From Bacteroidaceae bacterium (lineage in GTDB: Bacteria; Bacteroidota; Bacteroidia; Bacteroidales; Bacteroidaceae), in assembly GCA_017451695.1 (NCBI GenBank), contig JAFTNW010000037.1, positions 22,506 through 86,505 on the forward strand: DNA of 64,000 nucleotides, read 5' to 3'. Shown in pieces: positions 25,842 through 35,000 of this stretch; within the stretch, counting starts at the first letter, position 1; each line of letters starts with the position of its first letter. Position numbers and translations under genes: made by a program. Under the pieces are notes generated by a model that had not been told where the DNA came from, did no database searches, and saw only the letters and a list, made by a program, of their open reading frames with translations.

Positions 25842-27740
25842 ATGCAGTATAGGGAAATCCTTAAAAAATATTGGGGATACGATGATTTTCGCGGTATTCA
25901 GCGCGAGATAATCGAGAGCATAGGCAGTGGGCGCGACACACTCGGCCTCATGCCCACAGGTGGTGGCAAGAGTATTACCTTTCAGGTACCCACCCTTGCC
26001 ACCGACGGCCTTTGTATAGTGGTTACCCCGCTCATAGCCTTGATGAAAGACCAGGTAGCGGGTCTGCGCAGCCGTGGCATTAAGGCTGCCGCAATATATT
26101 CGGGCATGAAGAACAGTGAAATAATCATAGCCCTTGAAAATTGTATCTTTGGCGATTATAAATTCCTTTATATATCTCCCGAGCGTATATCGTCCGACCT
26201 TTTTCTCACAAAAATACGCAAGGTACCGGTGAGCCTCATAACAATAGACGAGGCGCACTGCATCTCGCAATGGGGGCACGATTTTCGCCCGGCCTATCGT
26301 CGCATAAAGGAGCTGCGCGACCTGTTTCCGCAAGTGCCCGTGCTTGCACTCACAGCCACAGCCACCCCCGAGGTGGTGAAGGATATTCAGCAGCAGCTGC
26401 TGTTCAAGCAAGAGAACTGCTATCGCATGAGCTTTGAGCGCAAGAATCTAGTATATGTAGTGCGCCACACCGAGAACAAGCAACAAGAACTTCTGCATAT
26501 ACTCTCGCGCATAGAGGGCTCGGCAATAGTATATACCCTTAACCGCCAAAAGACCAAGGAGGTGTGCGAATTCCTTGTCGCCAATGGTATTACGGCAGAA
26601 TTCTACCATGCGGGTATATCGCCCGAGGCCAAGGATGCGCGCGAGGATGCCTGGAAGAGCGGTCGTTCGCGTGTGATGGTTGCCACCAACGCCTTTGGAA
26701 TGGGTATTGACAAGCCCGATGTGCGGCTGGTTGTGCACATGGACCTGCCCGGCTCCATAGAGTCCTATTTCCAGGAGGCAGGCCGCGCGGGGCGTGATGG
26801 CAACCGCGCCTATGCCGTGGTGCTGTTCAACCGCATCGACAAGCAGGTGGTTTCCCGCCGCTTGTCCGACAATTACCCCTCAAAAGAGTTTATATGCGAG
26901 GTTTATGATGATATATGTTACTATTATCAAATGGCTCTGCACGATGGCCTTAATTGCACATTTGAGTTCGGCTTGGCCGATTTCTGCAAAAAATATCATC
27001 TGCCCATGCTGCCCACCGACAGCGCATTGCGCATACTCACCCGCATGGGCTATTTGGAGTATGTGGAGGAGATGGAGTATGCATCGCGCGTGCGTTTTAT
27101 TGTGGATAAAGACTCGCTCTATCGCTTTAAGGGGCTGCCTGCCGATTACGAGCTGCTTGTAAATGCCATAATGCGTGCATACAGCGGTTTATTCAGCGAT
27201 TTTGCTTTTATTGATGAGCGCTACCTGTCGCGTGTAACAAAACTCACCCGCCACCGTATGTACGAGATACTTGTATCGCTGTCGCAAAAGCGGTTAGTGC
27301 AGTATGCTCCCTCAAAGCGGTGTCCAATAGTAACCTTTACACGCCACCGCGTGTTGTCGAAAGACCTTCACTTTGCTCCCGAGGTGTACGAGGAGCGTCG
27401 CGCAGCGTTTGCCACCCGCTTGAACTCCATAATAAAATATGCAGTGAGCGACGATAAGTGCCGCAGCCGCCTGCTTTTGGAGTATTTTGGAGAGGCTGAT
27501 GCCGATGATTGCGGCCGTTGCGATGTGTGTGTGGCCCGTCGTGCCGAGGATAAGCCGCTTGCTGTTACCTCTGCCGATGTGTCGCTTGTAATGCAGTTGC
27601 TTGCCGATGGGAAACTGCATAATCCGCAAGAACTCGATGGACTTGGCCTTTCCCGAGCCCGCATGGCAGTGCTGTTGCGCACGTTGTGCGATGAAGAAAA
27701 AGTTATTGTGGAGGATGGAAAAATCCGCAAAGCGCGTTGA
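25842..27740 (+). CDS. recQ: ATP-dependent DNA helicase RecQ
   Basis: A 632-residue superfamily 2 helicase. LMPTGGGKSITFQ is Walker A, TIDEAHCISQWGHDFRPAYR is Walker B plus the RecQ aromatic loop, and VATNAFGMGIDKPDVRLVVHMD and QEAGRAGRDGNRA are motifs V and VI. The zinc-binding domain shows CRSRLLLEYFGEADADDCGRCDVC. A winged-helix-like end replaces a clear HRDC domain. It unwinds DNA 3'-5', providing single strands for RecJ encoded just upstream. A terminator hairpin overlaps the stop codon. Confidence 0.95.
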   Translation: MQYREILKKYWGYDDFRGIQREIIESIGSGRDTLGLMPTGGGKSITFQVPTLATDGLCIVVTPLIALMKDQVAGLRSRGIKAAAIYSGMKNSEIIIALENCIFGDYKFLYISPERISSDLFLTKIRKVPVSLITIDEAHCISQWGHDFRPAYRRIKELRDLFPQVPVLALTATATPEVVKDIQQQLLFKQENCYRMSFERKNLVYVVRHTENKQQELLHILSRIEGSAIVYTLNRQKTKEVCEFLVANGITAEFYHAGISPEAKDAREDAWKSGRSRVMVATNAFGMGIDKPDVRLVVHMDLPGSIESYFQEAGRAGRDGNRAYAVVLFNRIDKQVVSRRLSDNYPSKEFICEVYDDICYYYQMALHDGLNCTFEFGLADFCKKYHLPMLPTDSALRILTRMGYLEYVEEMEYASRVRFIVDKDSLYRFKGLPADYELLVNAIMRAYSGLFSDFAFIDERYLSRVTKLTRHRMYEILVSLSQKRLVQYAPSKRCPIVTFTRHRVLSKDLHFAPEVYEERRAAFATRLNSIIKYAVSDDKCRSRLLLEYFGEADADDCGRCDVCVARRAEDKPLAVTSADVSLVMQLLADGKLHNPQELDGLGLSRARMAVLLRTLCDEEKVIVEDGKIRKAR

Positions 27741-27761
27741 TGTGTCGCTTTACGGATTTTC
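27718..27761 (+). terminator. terminator hairpin overlapping the recQ stop codon
   Basis: AAAAATCCGCAAAGCG (27719-27734) pairs with CGCTTTACGGATTTT (27746-27760) with one mismatch; the recQ TGA at 27738-27740 lies in the loop. Confidence 0.6.
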
Positions 27762-27805
27762 TTGTTACCCAGCTGTAAAATGTATTTTGCTGTGTATCTG
27801 TTTGA

Positions 27806-28279
27806 TTAATCTTGATTGTCTATTTTGAATTTTACAGGCACGGTGAGCATTACGCTTACATTCTCGTTGTTTAGTTTTGCGGGCGCCAGTTGCGGCATCT
27901 TCCTTATTACTCTTACGGCCTCTTTATCAAGTTTCTTGTTCCCGCTGCTTTCACGAACTCTCACATCCTTTACTTTGCCCTTTGAGGTTACGACGAAAAT
28001 AACCGATGTGCATCCTTCGATGTTTGCCTCTCGGCATTTCTTAGGGTATTTTATAGCTTGTTTTATATAGTCGAAGAGCGAATCCTCGCCTCCCGCAAAC
28101 TCGGGCATTACATCGGCTGTGGTATAAATGGGCTCGTTGTGGTATGCTCGCATGGAACTTGTGTGCCCATTACTGTTTACCGATACTCTTACATTGCTTA
28201 TATCCTGCGCGTTGCATGCAAGTGAATGAAACAATATGGCAGATATTATAATTAGCGAGTTGAATGTGAAAGCCTTCAT
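27806..28279 (-). CDS. secreted protein with TonB C-terminal-like domain
   Basis: A 157-residue protein with a signal peptide (FNSLIIISAILFHSLACNAQ). Residues ~60-155 (MPEFAGGEDSLFDYIKQAIK, YPKKCREANIEGCTSVIFVV, then VKDVRVRESSGNKKLDKEAVRVIRKMP) form the TonB C-terminal fold seen in many Bacteroidota proteins. It lacks the Pro-rich spacer and the N-terminal membrane anchor of an energy transducer, so it is probably periplasmic or, through the Cys near the signal end, possibly lipid-anchored, and may act as an adaptor. It follows, on the same strand and with 16 bp spacing, the duplicated-domain protein encoded upstream. Confidence 0.8.
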   Translation of the reverse strand: MKAFTFNSLIIISAILFHSLACNAQDISNVRVSVNSNGHTSSMRAYHNEPIYTTADVMPEFAGGEDSLFDYIKQAIKYPKKCREANIEGCTSVIFVVTSKGKVKDVRVRESSGNKKLDKEAVRVIRKMPQLAPAKLNNENVSVMLTVPVKFKIDNQD

Positions 28280-28295
28280 TTTTTGTGATGATTAA

Positions 28296-29168
28296 TTATT
28301 TCAGCTTAAATGTACTCTCTTTCAATGGCTCAAACTTCTGCCATATTTCAGTAGCCTTATTGGTTAATTTTGAATTTGTATATTCAATTCTCATAACCTC
28401 TTTATCCTCATCGGTGAAGCTGTAATTTATGATTGAAATACTACCGTCTAATTTGTCGTTAATGTGTTTGTCTATTTTCTCGTGGTATGTGCTGTCGTTG
28501 ATTATTTCCCACTTTCCCACTTGGCTTATGGCACCGTTTGTGGTGTTGCTGTAATAAATCATTGTGCTGTATGTGCCATCTGCATTTATTGTTTTTATTA
28601 CAGGGTGCGATTTTAATCTTTCTTCTCCGTTTTCGTCTGTTACAATAGCTTGCCACTGCCAGGTACCGATAATGGGGGCTGCGATGTCGGTGCTGTTGTT
28701 TGGTTGTTGCGCTCTACTCATTTGCGCACCTTGCAGTTCTTTGAATCTGAGCCAATAGCTTGGCTCTTTTTTAGATGTTTCGGGAGCGGAAAATTCGGAT
28801 ATCATGATATTCTTGCCGGCATCATAGTAGCTGTATTTGTATGTGGAGGTTTTGCCGGCGGCTTTTTCGCTGTATGTGCTGTCGTTGATTATTTCCCACT
28901 CGCCTGCTTTGTTTATCGAACGGTTTGTATATTCGCTTCTTATGCTTATCTCACGATACGTGCCGTCGGCATAGATGGTTTTTATGTAGGGCTCTATATC
29001 TACCTGTTCGTTGCCTTCCTGGTCTTTTACTATTGAACATTTTTGCCAAGTGCCAATAATGTCCTTTTCGCTGTCTGTTGCTTGTGTGTTCTCGCTTTGT
29101 GAACTGCAAGGGAGTGAGCAGAACAGATAAATTACAGCTGTAATGTATGTGAAAATAACGTGTTTCAT
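28296..29168 (-). CDS. secreted protein with two tandem lipocalin-like (DUF4488-like) domains
   Basis: A 290-residue protein with a signal peptide (ITAVIYLFCSLPCSSQ). Two homologous domains are evident: the first begins IIGTWQKCSIVKDQEGNE (~residue 39), the second IIGTWQWQAIVTDENGEER (~residue 164). Both contain KTI-ADGTY, an N-terminal GxW, and a near-identical WEIINDSTY block. This indicates internal duplication. The G-x-W start and strand-rich content are those of lipocalin-like DUF4488 proteins; the ligand is unknown. Probably cotranscribed with the TonB-like gene downstream. Confidence 0.75.
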   Translation of the reverse strand: MKHVIFTYITAVIYLFCSLPCSSQSENTQATDSEKDIIGTWQKCSIVKDQEGNEQVDIEPYIKTIYADGTYREISIRSEYTNRSINKAGEWEIINDSTYSEKAAGKTSTYKYSYYDAGKNIMISEFSAPETSKKEPSYWLRFKELQGAQMSRAQQPNNSTDIAAPIIGTWQWQAIVTDENGEERLKSHPVIKTINADGTYSTMIYYSNTTNGAISQVGKWEIINDSTYHEKIDKHINDKLDGSISIINYSFTDEDKEVMRIEYTNSKLTNKATEIWQKFEPLKESTFKLK

Positions 29169-29188
29169 GGTAATGGTTGCGGTATATG

Positions 29189-29222
29189 CTGCTATATGCC
29201 CATTTATTGGGGTATATAGCAG
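29189..29222 (-). repeat. inverted repeat between the GH109-like gene and the lipocalin-like gene
   Basis: CTGCTATATGCCC (29189-29201) and GGGGTATATAGCAG (29209-29222) can form a ~13-bp stem around ATTTATT. No T-run follows on the minus strand, so it may be an intercistronic structure rather than a strong terminator. Confidence 0.5.
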
Positions 29223-29226
29223 TTTA

Positions 29227-30447
29227 TTATGAGAATATCAGTGTATCGCTTTCTATGATGTGTCCGCGTGTGAAGTCGGGAATCTCCACAGGGGCACCGC
29301 TATTGCGTGCCGATATATCCGTAAGTTCCACAAGGCTGCTCCAAAGGACTGCGTCGTACACATTCATATCGAGTGGCAGTCCGTTGCGCAGGCAATGTAT
29401 GAGGCGGCAGTCCATTGCATAATCTATCCATCGGCGGCCGCATAATTCGGTGCCGCGCTCCTTATATTGGGCAACGAAGGGGTGGCGGTATTTCTCAAGC
29501 AGTTCGGCGCACTCTTCTCCCATTATTGTATTGTCGCTGTCTGGTGCAAAAGCAAACATCTGTACGGGATATTTTTGTGCATATCCTTCGGTGCCGCTCA
29601 CTGCAAATGCACGGCTGTATGGGCGGGGCAGGGTGATGCAATGCTGTATAAGAATGGTACGTCCTTTCTCGGTTGTAATAATAGAACTGTTCATGTTGCC
29701 TCGCAGGCTGCTGTCGCCCACCATTTTGGACGAGCAGGATACAATACTCTTCATCCTGTCGCTACGGTTTATGCCCATTGCCAGGGCAATGGGGCCAAGC
29801 CCGTGTGTAGGGTAGGGGTTGCCGTTGTGCTTGCTCATGAATTCCACTTGCCAATTACTCCATTTGCGCCCGCCCTCGTCATTGGTGGCAATGCGGTCGC
29901 GCAGGTCGTGCAGGTATGAGCCCTCGGCATGTATAATCTCGCCAAGCACCCCTTTTTGTGCCATGTTGAGCACGCAAAGTTCAAATTCGTCGTAGCAGCA
30001 GTTTTCCAACATTATAAAATGACGGCGTTGCTTTTCGGCTGTATCCACTATGCGCCAGCAATCGGCTATGGTTGTGGCAGCGGGCACCTCCGATGCAACG
30101 TGCTTGCCCTGTTGCATTGCATATACGGCAATGTCGGCGTGGCTTGCCCAATCGGTACAGATATAAACGAGGTCAATATCGGGGCTGTCGCATAGTTTTT
30201 TCCATCCATCGGTGTTGTAATAGCATGTAGGCTCACTGCCGTTGTGTCGGGCAATAATGTTCATCGTCTCCTCGATATTCTCGGGGACAAGGTCGCAAAT
30301 GGCAGAAATGTAGCACCCATCGATGTGCATCATACGCATAACGGCACGCTTGGCTCTCACGCCAAGCCCCACAAAGCCCACTCGCACCGTGTCGAGCGGC
30401 TCGCATTGCAGTTGTGCTACGCTACCGTATATGTTCTCTTTGTTCAT
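29227..30447 (-). CDS. Gfo/Idh/MocA oxidoreductase, GH109-like (putative alpha-N-acetylgalactosaminidase)
   Basis: A 406-residue NAD-binding protein. RVGFVGLGVRAKRAVMRM is the dinucleotide-binding loop; YICTDWASHADIAVYAMQQGKHVASEVPAA is the EKP-like loop region (here EVP); MLENCCYDEFELCVLNMAQKG and GNPYPTHGLGPIALAM match GH109 enzymes, which remove alpha-linked GalNAc by a transient NAD-dependent oxidation. GH109 enzymes usually carry a Tat or Sec signal; none is seen here, so this form is probably cytosolic. Activity cannot be proved from motifs, since non-hydrolytic Gfo/Idh members are similar. Confidence 0.8.
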   Translation of the reverse strand: MNKENIYGSVAQLQCEPLDTVRVGFVGLGVRAKRAVMRMMHIDGCYISAICDLVPENIEETMNIIARHNGSEPTCYYNTDGWKKLCDSPDIDLVYICTDWASHADIAVYAMQQGKHVASEVPAATTIADCWRIVDTAEKQRRHFIMLENCCYDEFELCVLNMAQKGVLGEIIHAEGSYLHDLRDRIATNDEGGRKWSNWQVEFMSKHNGNPYPTHGLGPIALAMGINRSDRMKSIVSCSSKMVGDSSLRGNMNSSIITTEKGRTILIQHCITLPRPYSRAFAVSGTEGYAQKYPVQMFAFAPDSDNTIMGEECAELLEKYRHPFVAQYKERGTELCGRRWIDYAMDCRLIHCLRNGLPLDMNVYDAVLWSSLVELTDISARNSGAPVEIPDFTRGHIIESDTLIFS

Positions 30448-30521
30448 GGATGTTGTTTCTTTGTTACAAAATAAACAAATTCGTCTTTCAGGTCAAAGAA
30501 AAAAATGGTATTTAATATCTG

Positions 30522-31991
30522 TTATTTTTCTTTTCTGTCTGTAAATATTTTATAAATGCCGGCCACAAGTATTGCCACTGTAACCACACCGCCCAATATA
30601 TAGGCTGTTGTTCTGTTCTCCATTCCCACCATCATGGGCGAAATGAATATATACGACGCACACACATATGTCATGAAGAGTGCGGGCAGCAGGCCTATCA
30701 AAATAGGTTTTTTGTGTTTTGCAAGGTATATTGTTATGCACCATAGGGTGATACATGCGAGTGTCTGGTTCATCCATGCAAAGTAGCTCCAAATGGTTTG
30801 GAAGGGTAGGGCGAATATAATGAGCAAGCCACCGATAAAGAGGGGCAGTGAAACTGCCACACGCTTTGCAAGTGTGTTTTGTGGTATATTGAGCATGTCG
30901 GCCACAATGAGGCGTGCCGAACGGAAGGCTGTGTCGCCCGATGTTATGGCGCAGGCGATAACCCCCACAACCACAAATGCGGCAATGAAACTGCCGAGTG
31001 TCTGCACCGAAATTATGTTCACAAGGCGTGCTGCACTGCCACCATACTCGGCAATTGCGGCATTAAGCCCCTCTACACCGCCCCAGAATGCCATTGCTAT
31101 TGCAGCCCAAATAAGAGCGATGATGCTCTCGGCAATCATGGCGCCATAGAATACCGAACGGCTCTGTTTCTCGTTGGTCATGCAACGTGCCATCATGGGC
31201 GATTGTGTGGCATGGAAACCCGATATGGCGCCGCAGGCTATGGTTGTAAAGAGCATGGGCACGATGGGGAATTTCTTTGCATCGGCTATGCAGTTGTGCA
31301 GCGATGTGAGCTCGGGTATAACGTATTGGTCGCTGTGAACCAGCAGCACATACAAAATGCCCACTGCCATAATGAGCAGTGCCATTCCGAAAATCGGATA
31401 GAAACGGCCGATGATTTTATCTATGGGCAGTATTGTGGCAAGTACATAATATAACAAAATTACCATAAGTGCAGCAAAAACCTCCCAGCTCATGGTTCCG
31501 TGCATGGTGCTTTCAAGTGCGGGGCAGGATATGTTGGCTGCAATCAGTTCGGCGGGCTGCGACATGAACACTGCTCCCACAAGCACCATAAGCAGCAAGG
31601 CTGCTATGCGCATGAACATTTTAGAGCCGTTACCCATGTATTTACCTATAATTTCGGGAAGGCTAAGTCCGTTGTTCTTCAACGAAATGACTCCGGCAAT
31701 AAAGTCGTGCATGGCACCCATGAATATGCCGCCGAGTGTTATCCACAAGAATGCCACAGGGCCGTATGCTGCACCCAGCAGAGCACCGAATATGGGGCCC
31801 AATCCGGCAATGTTCAGCAACTGTATGAGGAAAATCTTCCATCGGGGTAGGGGAAGGTAATCTACTCCGTCGTATAAGGTTTTTGATGGTACGGGATTCT
31901 TTTCGTCAATCTCACATACGCGCTCAAGGTATGTGCCGTATGTGAAATATGCTATTACAAGTGCCGCAAAGCAAATTAAAAAAGTAATCAT
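30522..31991 (-). CDS. cstA: carbon starvation protein A (CstA-type transporter)
   Basis: A 489-residue membrane protein with about 13 hydrophobic segments. The start FLICFAALVIAYFTYGTYLE, then PLPRWKIFLIQLLNIAGLGPI with GALLGAAYGPVAFLWI, GGIFMGAMHDFIAG and ISGFHATQSPMMARCM are conserved CstA blocks. CstA proteins import pyruvate and/or peptides in starving cells. This is the shorter form found in anaerobes, lacking the extra C-terminal helices of the ~700-residue E. coli protein. It stands between the GH109-like gene and the large MG2 gene on the same strand. Confidence 0.93.
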   Translation of the reverse strand: MITFLICFAALVIAYFTYGTYLERVCEIDEKNPVPSKTLYDGVDYLPLPRWKIFLIQLLNIAGLGPIFGALLGAAYGPVAFLWITLGGIFMGAMHDFIAGVISLKNNGLSLPEIIGKYMGNGSKMFMRIAALLLMVLVGAVFMSQPAELIAANISCPALESTMHGTMSWEVFAALMVILLYYVLATILPIDKIIGRFYPIFGMALLIMAVGILYVLLVHSDQYVIPELTSLHNCIADAKKFPIVPMLFTTIACGAISGFHATQSPMMARCMTNEKQSRSVFYGAMIAESIIALIWAAIAMAFWGGVEGLNAAIAEYGGSAARLVNIISVQTLGSFIAAFVVVGVIACAITSGDTAFRSARLIVADMLNIPQNTLAKRVAVSLPLFIGGLLIIFALPFQTIWSYFAWMNQTLACITLWCITIYLAKHKKPILIGLLPALFMTYVCASYIFISPMMVGMENRTTAYILGGVVTVAILVAGIYKIFTDRKEK

Positions 31992-32084
31992 GTTTTATCT
32001 GTTATGCCTGTTTGGTTAAAACTATTTTATCTTCTTGCAAATTTACATCAAATTGTTGTTTTTTGGCTTTTGACGCTCTGTTTT

Positions 32085-35000
32085 TTATAGACCTTCCAAT
32101 ATTTTTGCAGCCTCTTTGTTGCCGGCGTTGGCTGCAGTGCGGTAGAGGTCCTTTGCAAGCTCTTTGTCGCGCTTTACGCCTTGCCCGTTGTAATAATAGT
32201 CGGCCATCTGCTTGGTACCGATGTGGTTACCCATTTGCGACAGAGTTTTTGCCCAGCGGTATGCCTCTTTGTAATTGCCGGCACTCTGCTCGTAGAAAAG
32301 CATAAAGAGCATAGCTTGTTCCCACCCTTTTTCGGCTGCTGTTTTTATGTGGTTTATGGCCTCCGGGTTGGTTTTACCTGTATCGTTGGGGCCCGTCAGT
32401 AGCAAGCCATATTCATAATGCGCTTCGGCATTGCCGCTTTGCACAGCCTCGACAAGCAATGCAGTAGCCTGCTCTATTGCGGCTTCATCATCTGTACTTA
32501 TCAGCTCCTTTGCTTTGTGAACCATCGCGCGTGGCTCCTTTTGCAGGCAGGCACGGCGCATCCAGGTGGCGGCAAGTTCGTCGCTCTGCTCGCAACCTAT
32601 ACCGTTTTTATACATCATTGCAAGTTCGTATTGTGCGCCGGGGTTGCCGTTTGTTGCTGCGTTTTCAAAGAATTTCTTTGCCTGCTGTTCGTTCTTTTTC
32701 AGTCCGGTGCCATTGAGGTAGCATTGTGCAATCTCGTTTATTGCCGGTGCATAGTTGTATTTTACAAGCTCCGCCCATATTGCAATGGCGTTTTTGTAGC
32801 GTTGCTGGTTTTTATAGGCAATGGCTGTATTGTGATGTTTGAGGCATGCCTTTTCCAGCTCGGGGTCCATGGCTTGTTCAAAGTAGTCCTCGTCGCTCTC
32901 GCCCTTGCTTTGTTGGCTTGTGTCGGTACTCTTCTGCTGTGTGCTATGGCTGTTTATGCGTGTTGCCATGGCTACATCGTTGCTGTAATACGCCTGTCCG
33001 TCGCGGCCTGTAATATCCACTGTGAGTGTGTTGCACGAACAGCTGTTATAGAACTCCACGTTTATTGAGCCGTCGTTGTTTGTTGTTAGTTGCGGGCTCC
33101 ACAAGATGGTGCGGCGGTGCTCCTTCTTGTCGGCGGCGGGCTTTGCCTTACTATAATCGGGTGAATAGAACTGCTTGCTCTCGTTGTAGCCCTGTATGCT
33201 GGTGTAGCGTGTTGTACCGTATGTGTTTGCAAGGTCGGGTATTATGCCGTTTGCTTTTTCATCTTCTCTGTATGGTATGAAGCAGGCGACATAGTTGGGG
33301 TGTTTGGGCTCGGATAATTGAAGTGTATAGTTGAAGGTCTCGGGCAATGGAAATCCATCTACTCCCGATGTGTTCGAAATATAGTGCTGCGAAAGAAATC
33401 CTAAATAAAATTTCTGTAATGGATCTTTGTTGTCGAGTGCTCTTGCGCAGTTTGACCAATATGTGAATGTATTCTCGAATTGTTCGCGGGTTTTTGCATC
33501 GCTCCTTATCACAAACTCCTTAAAGTTCATCATCTTCTCGGCATCAATCTTTCCGCGCAGATATTCAAGGTCGGGGATTGGTGCGGTGTTGGAGTCGTAT
33601 GTGCCGTTTACAACCATCAGTTGAACCCAATAGGCCCAATTATAGTTGTGGCGTCGCATTGCGCTGGTAACAATTTCGGCTGCGGTTAGTGAATTCTTGT
33701 ATTCTTCCGATATATGAGAATTTTGTGGTAATGAATCTGTTTTGTTAAAGTATCTGATGTTGCCTATATATTTAATGTGTCCTAAAGGAAGATTTTTACT
33801 TGGTATATTTGCAATACCCGATGGCGACACCGCACCATGCATTTGGCCTATGAAGTCGCCGTCTTCTTCCACGAAATTACTTTCCAACTCTTTAAGGGCT
33901 TGGTTATATACGTTGTCTTTGTATGCATATATATCGCGAAGGTATGTTACATCCTGTGCATACTCCCACTCGTCGAGGAAATTAAAGCGCATCTCGCTGT
34001 GAGGCGGGCGCGAGTTGGGTTCCTTCTTGGCACTGCTCACAACCTCCACTTGTGATAACATAAATTCAAACGGGTTAAGCTGCACGAGGCTCTCGTTTTG
34101 GCTTGTCTCGTCTTCATCTATCGGCTTGCCTGTATTGCGCTCCCAATAGTCGTATAGGCGAAAGTCGGGTGAGAAGTAGCGGTCGAGTGCAAACGCGTAT
34201 CTGATATTATCGTTCTGCCTTATCGTTGTCTGCGGTTGCAGGGCTGCAATGCGCTTGCCATAGAAATCCTTGGTCTCCACAATGAATTCGCCCAGGCTGT
34301 CGGTGCGGAAGGAGTATGATGAGGTCTCATTTCCATCGTATGATATGAGCAGTTGTGTAAGATTGTTTTTCTGTGGAATAAGGTTTATTACATCGATATT
34401 GCCCATGGCACTGCCTCTGTTCTTTCTAAAGAATGTGCCTTTCAGGGTGATACCGCGTTCTATCGGTTGCACTTTGTCCAAGCGTAGCTGTGTGAGCTTG
34501 CTCCAATCGTATGCGGTCCAGCCGTTGGTGAGCATAATGAGGTCGAGTTGCTCTTTTCTTTTTGTGTTGCTGTCGTCAAAGTATTGTGCGGCATTGGGTA
34601 TATAGCCTTTAAGCTCGGAGCCAAGCAACAGATAGGTGTAAATGTTGTAGTCCCACGATGTCTCCACATGGCCGGCTGCATCGCTCACCGCAAGCGACAG
34701 GTTGGCATTTGCGGGTATGGGCTTGCCATCCTCACGTGCAATATTAAGATTGATTTTTTCGTATGGGGCAAGGGATAGTTCGTCGAGAGTCTCGTTGTTC
34801 CCCTTTACAATCAGTTTTACGGTGCTGCGGTCGCTCTTCTGTATGCTGTCGTGCATGATAAAGAAACAGCGCTCGGCAAGCGGAGTGTTGCCATTGAATA
34901 CAATAGCCTTGTTCACTCCCTCGGGCAACTCTTTTTTGCCCAGAGTAAAGGTTTTGATGCTTTCGTCGGGTGCTATCTTCTTGTAATAGCCCATTGCACC

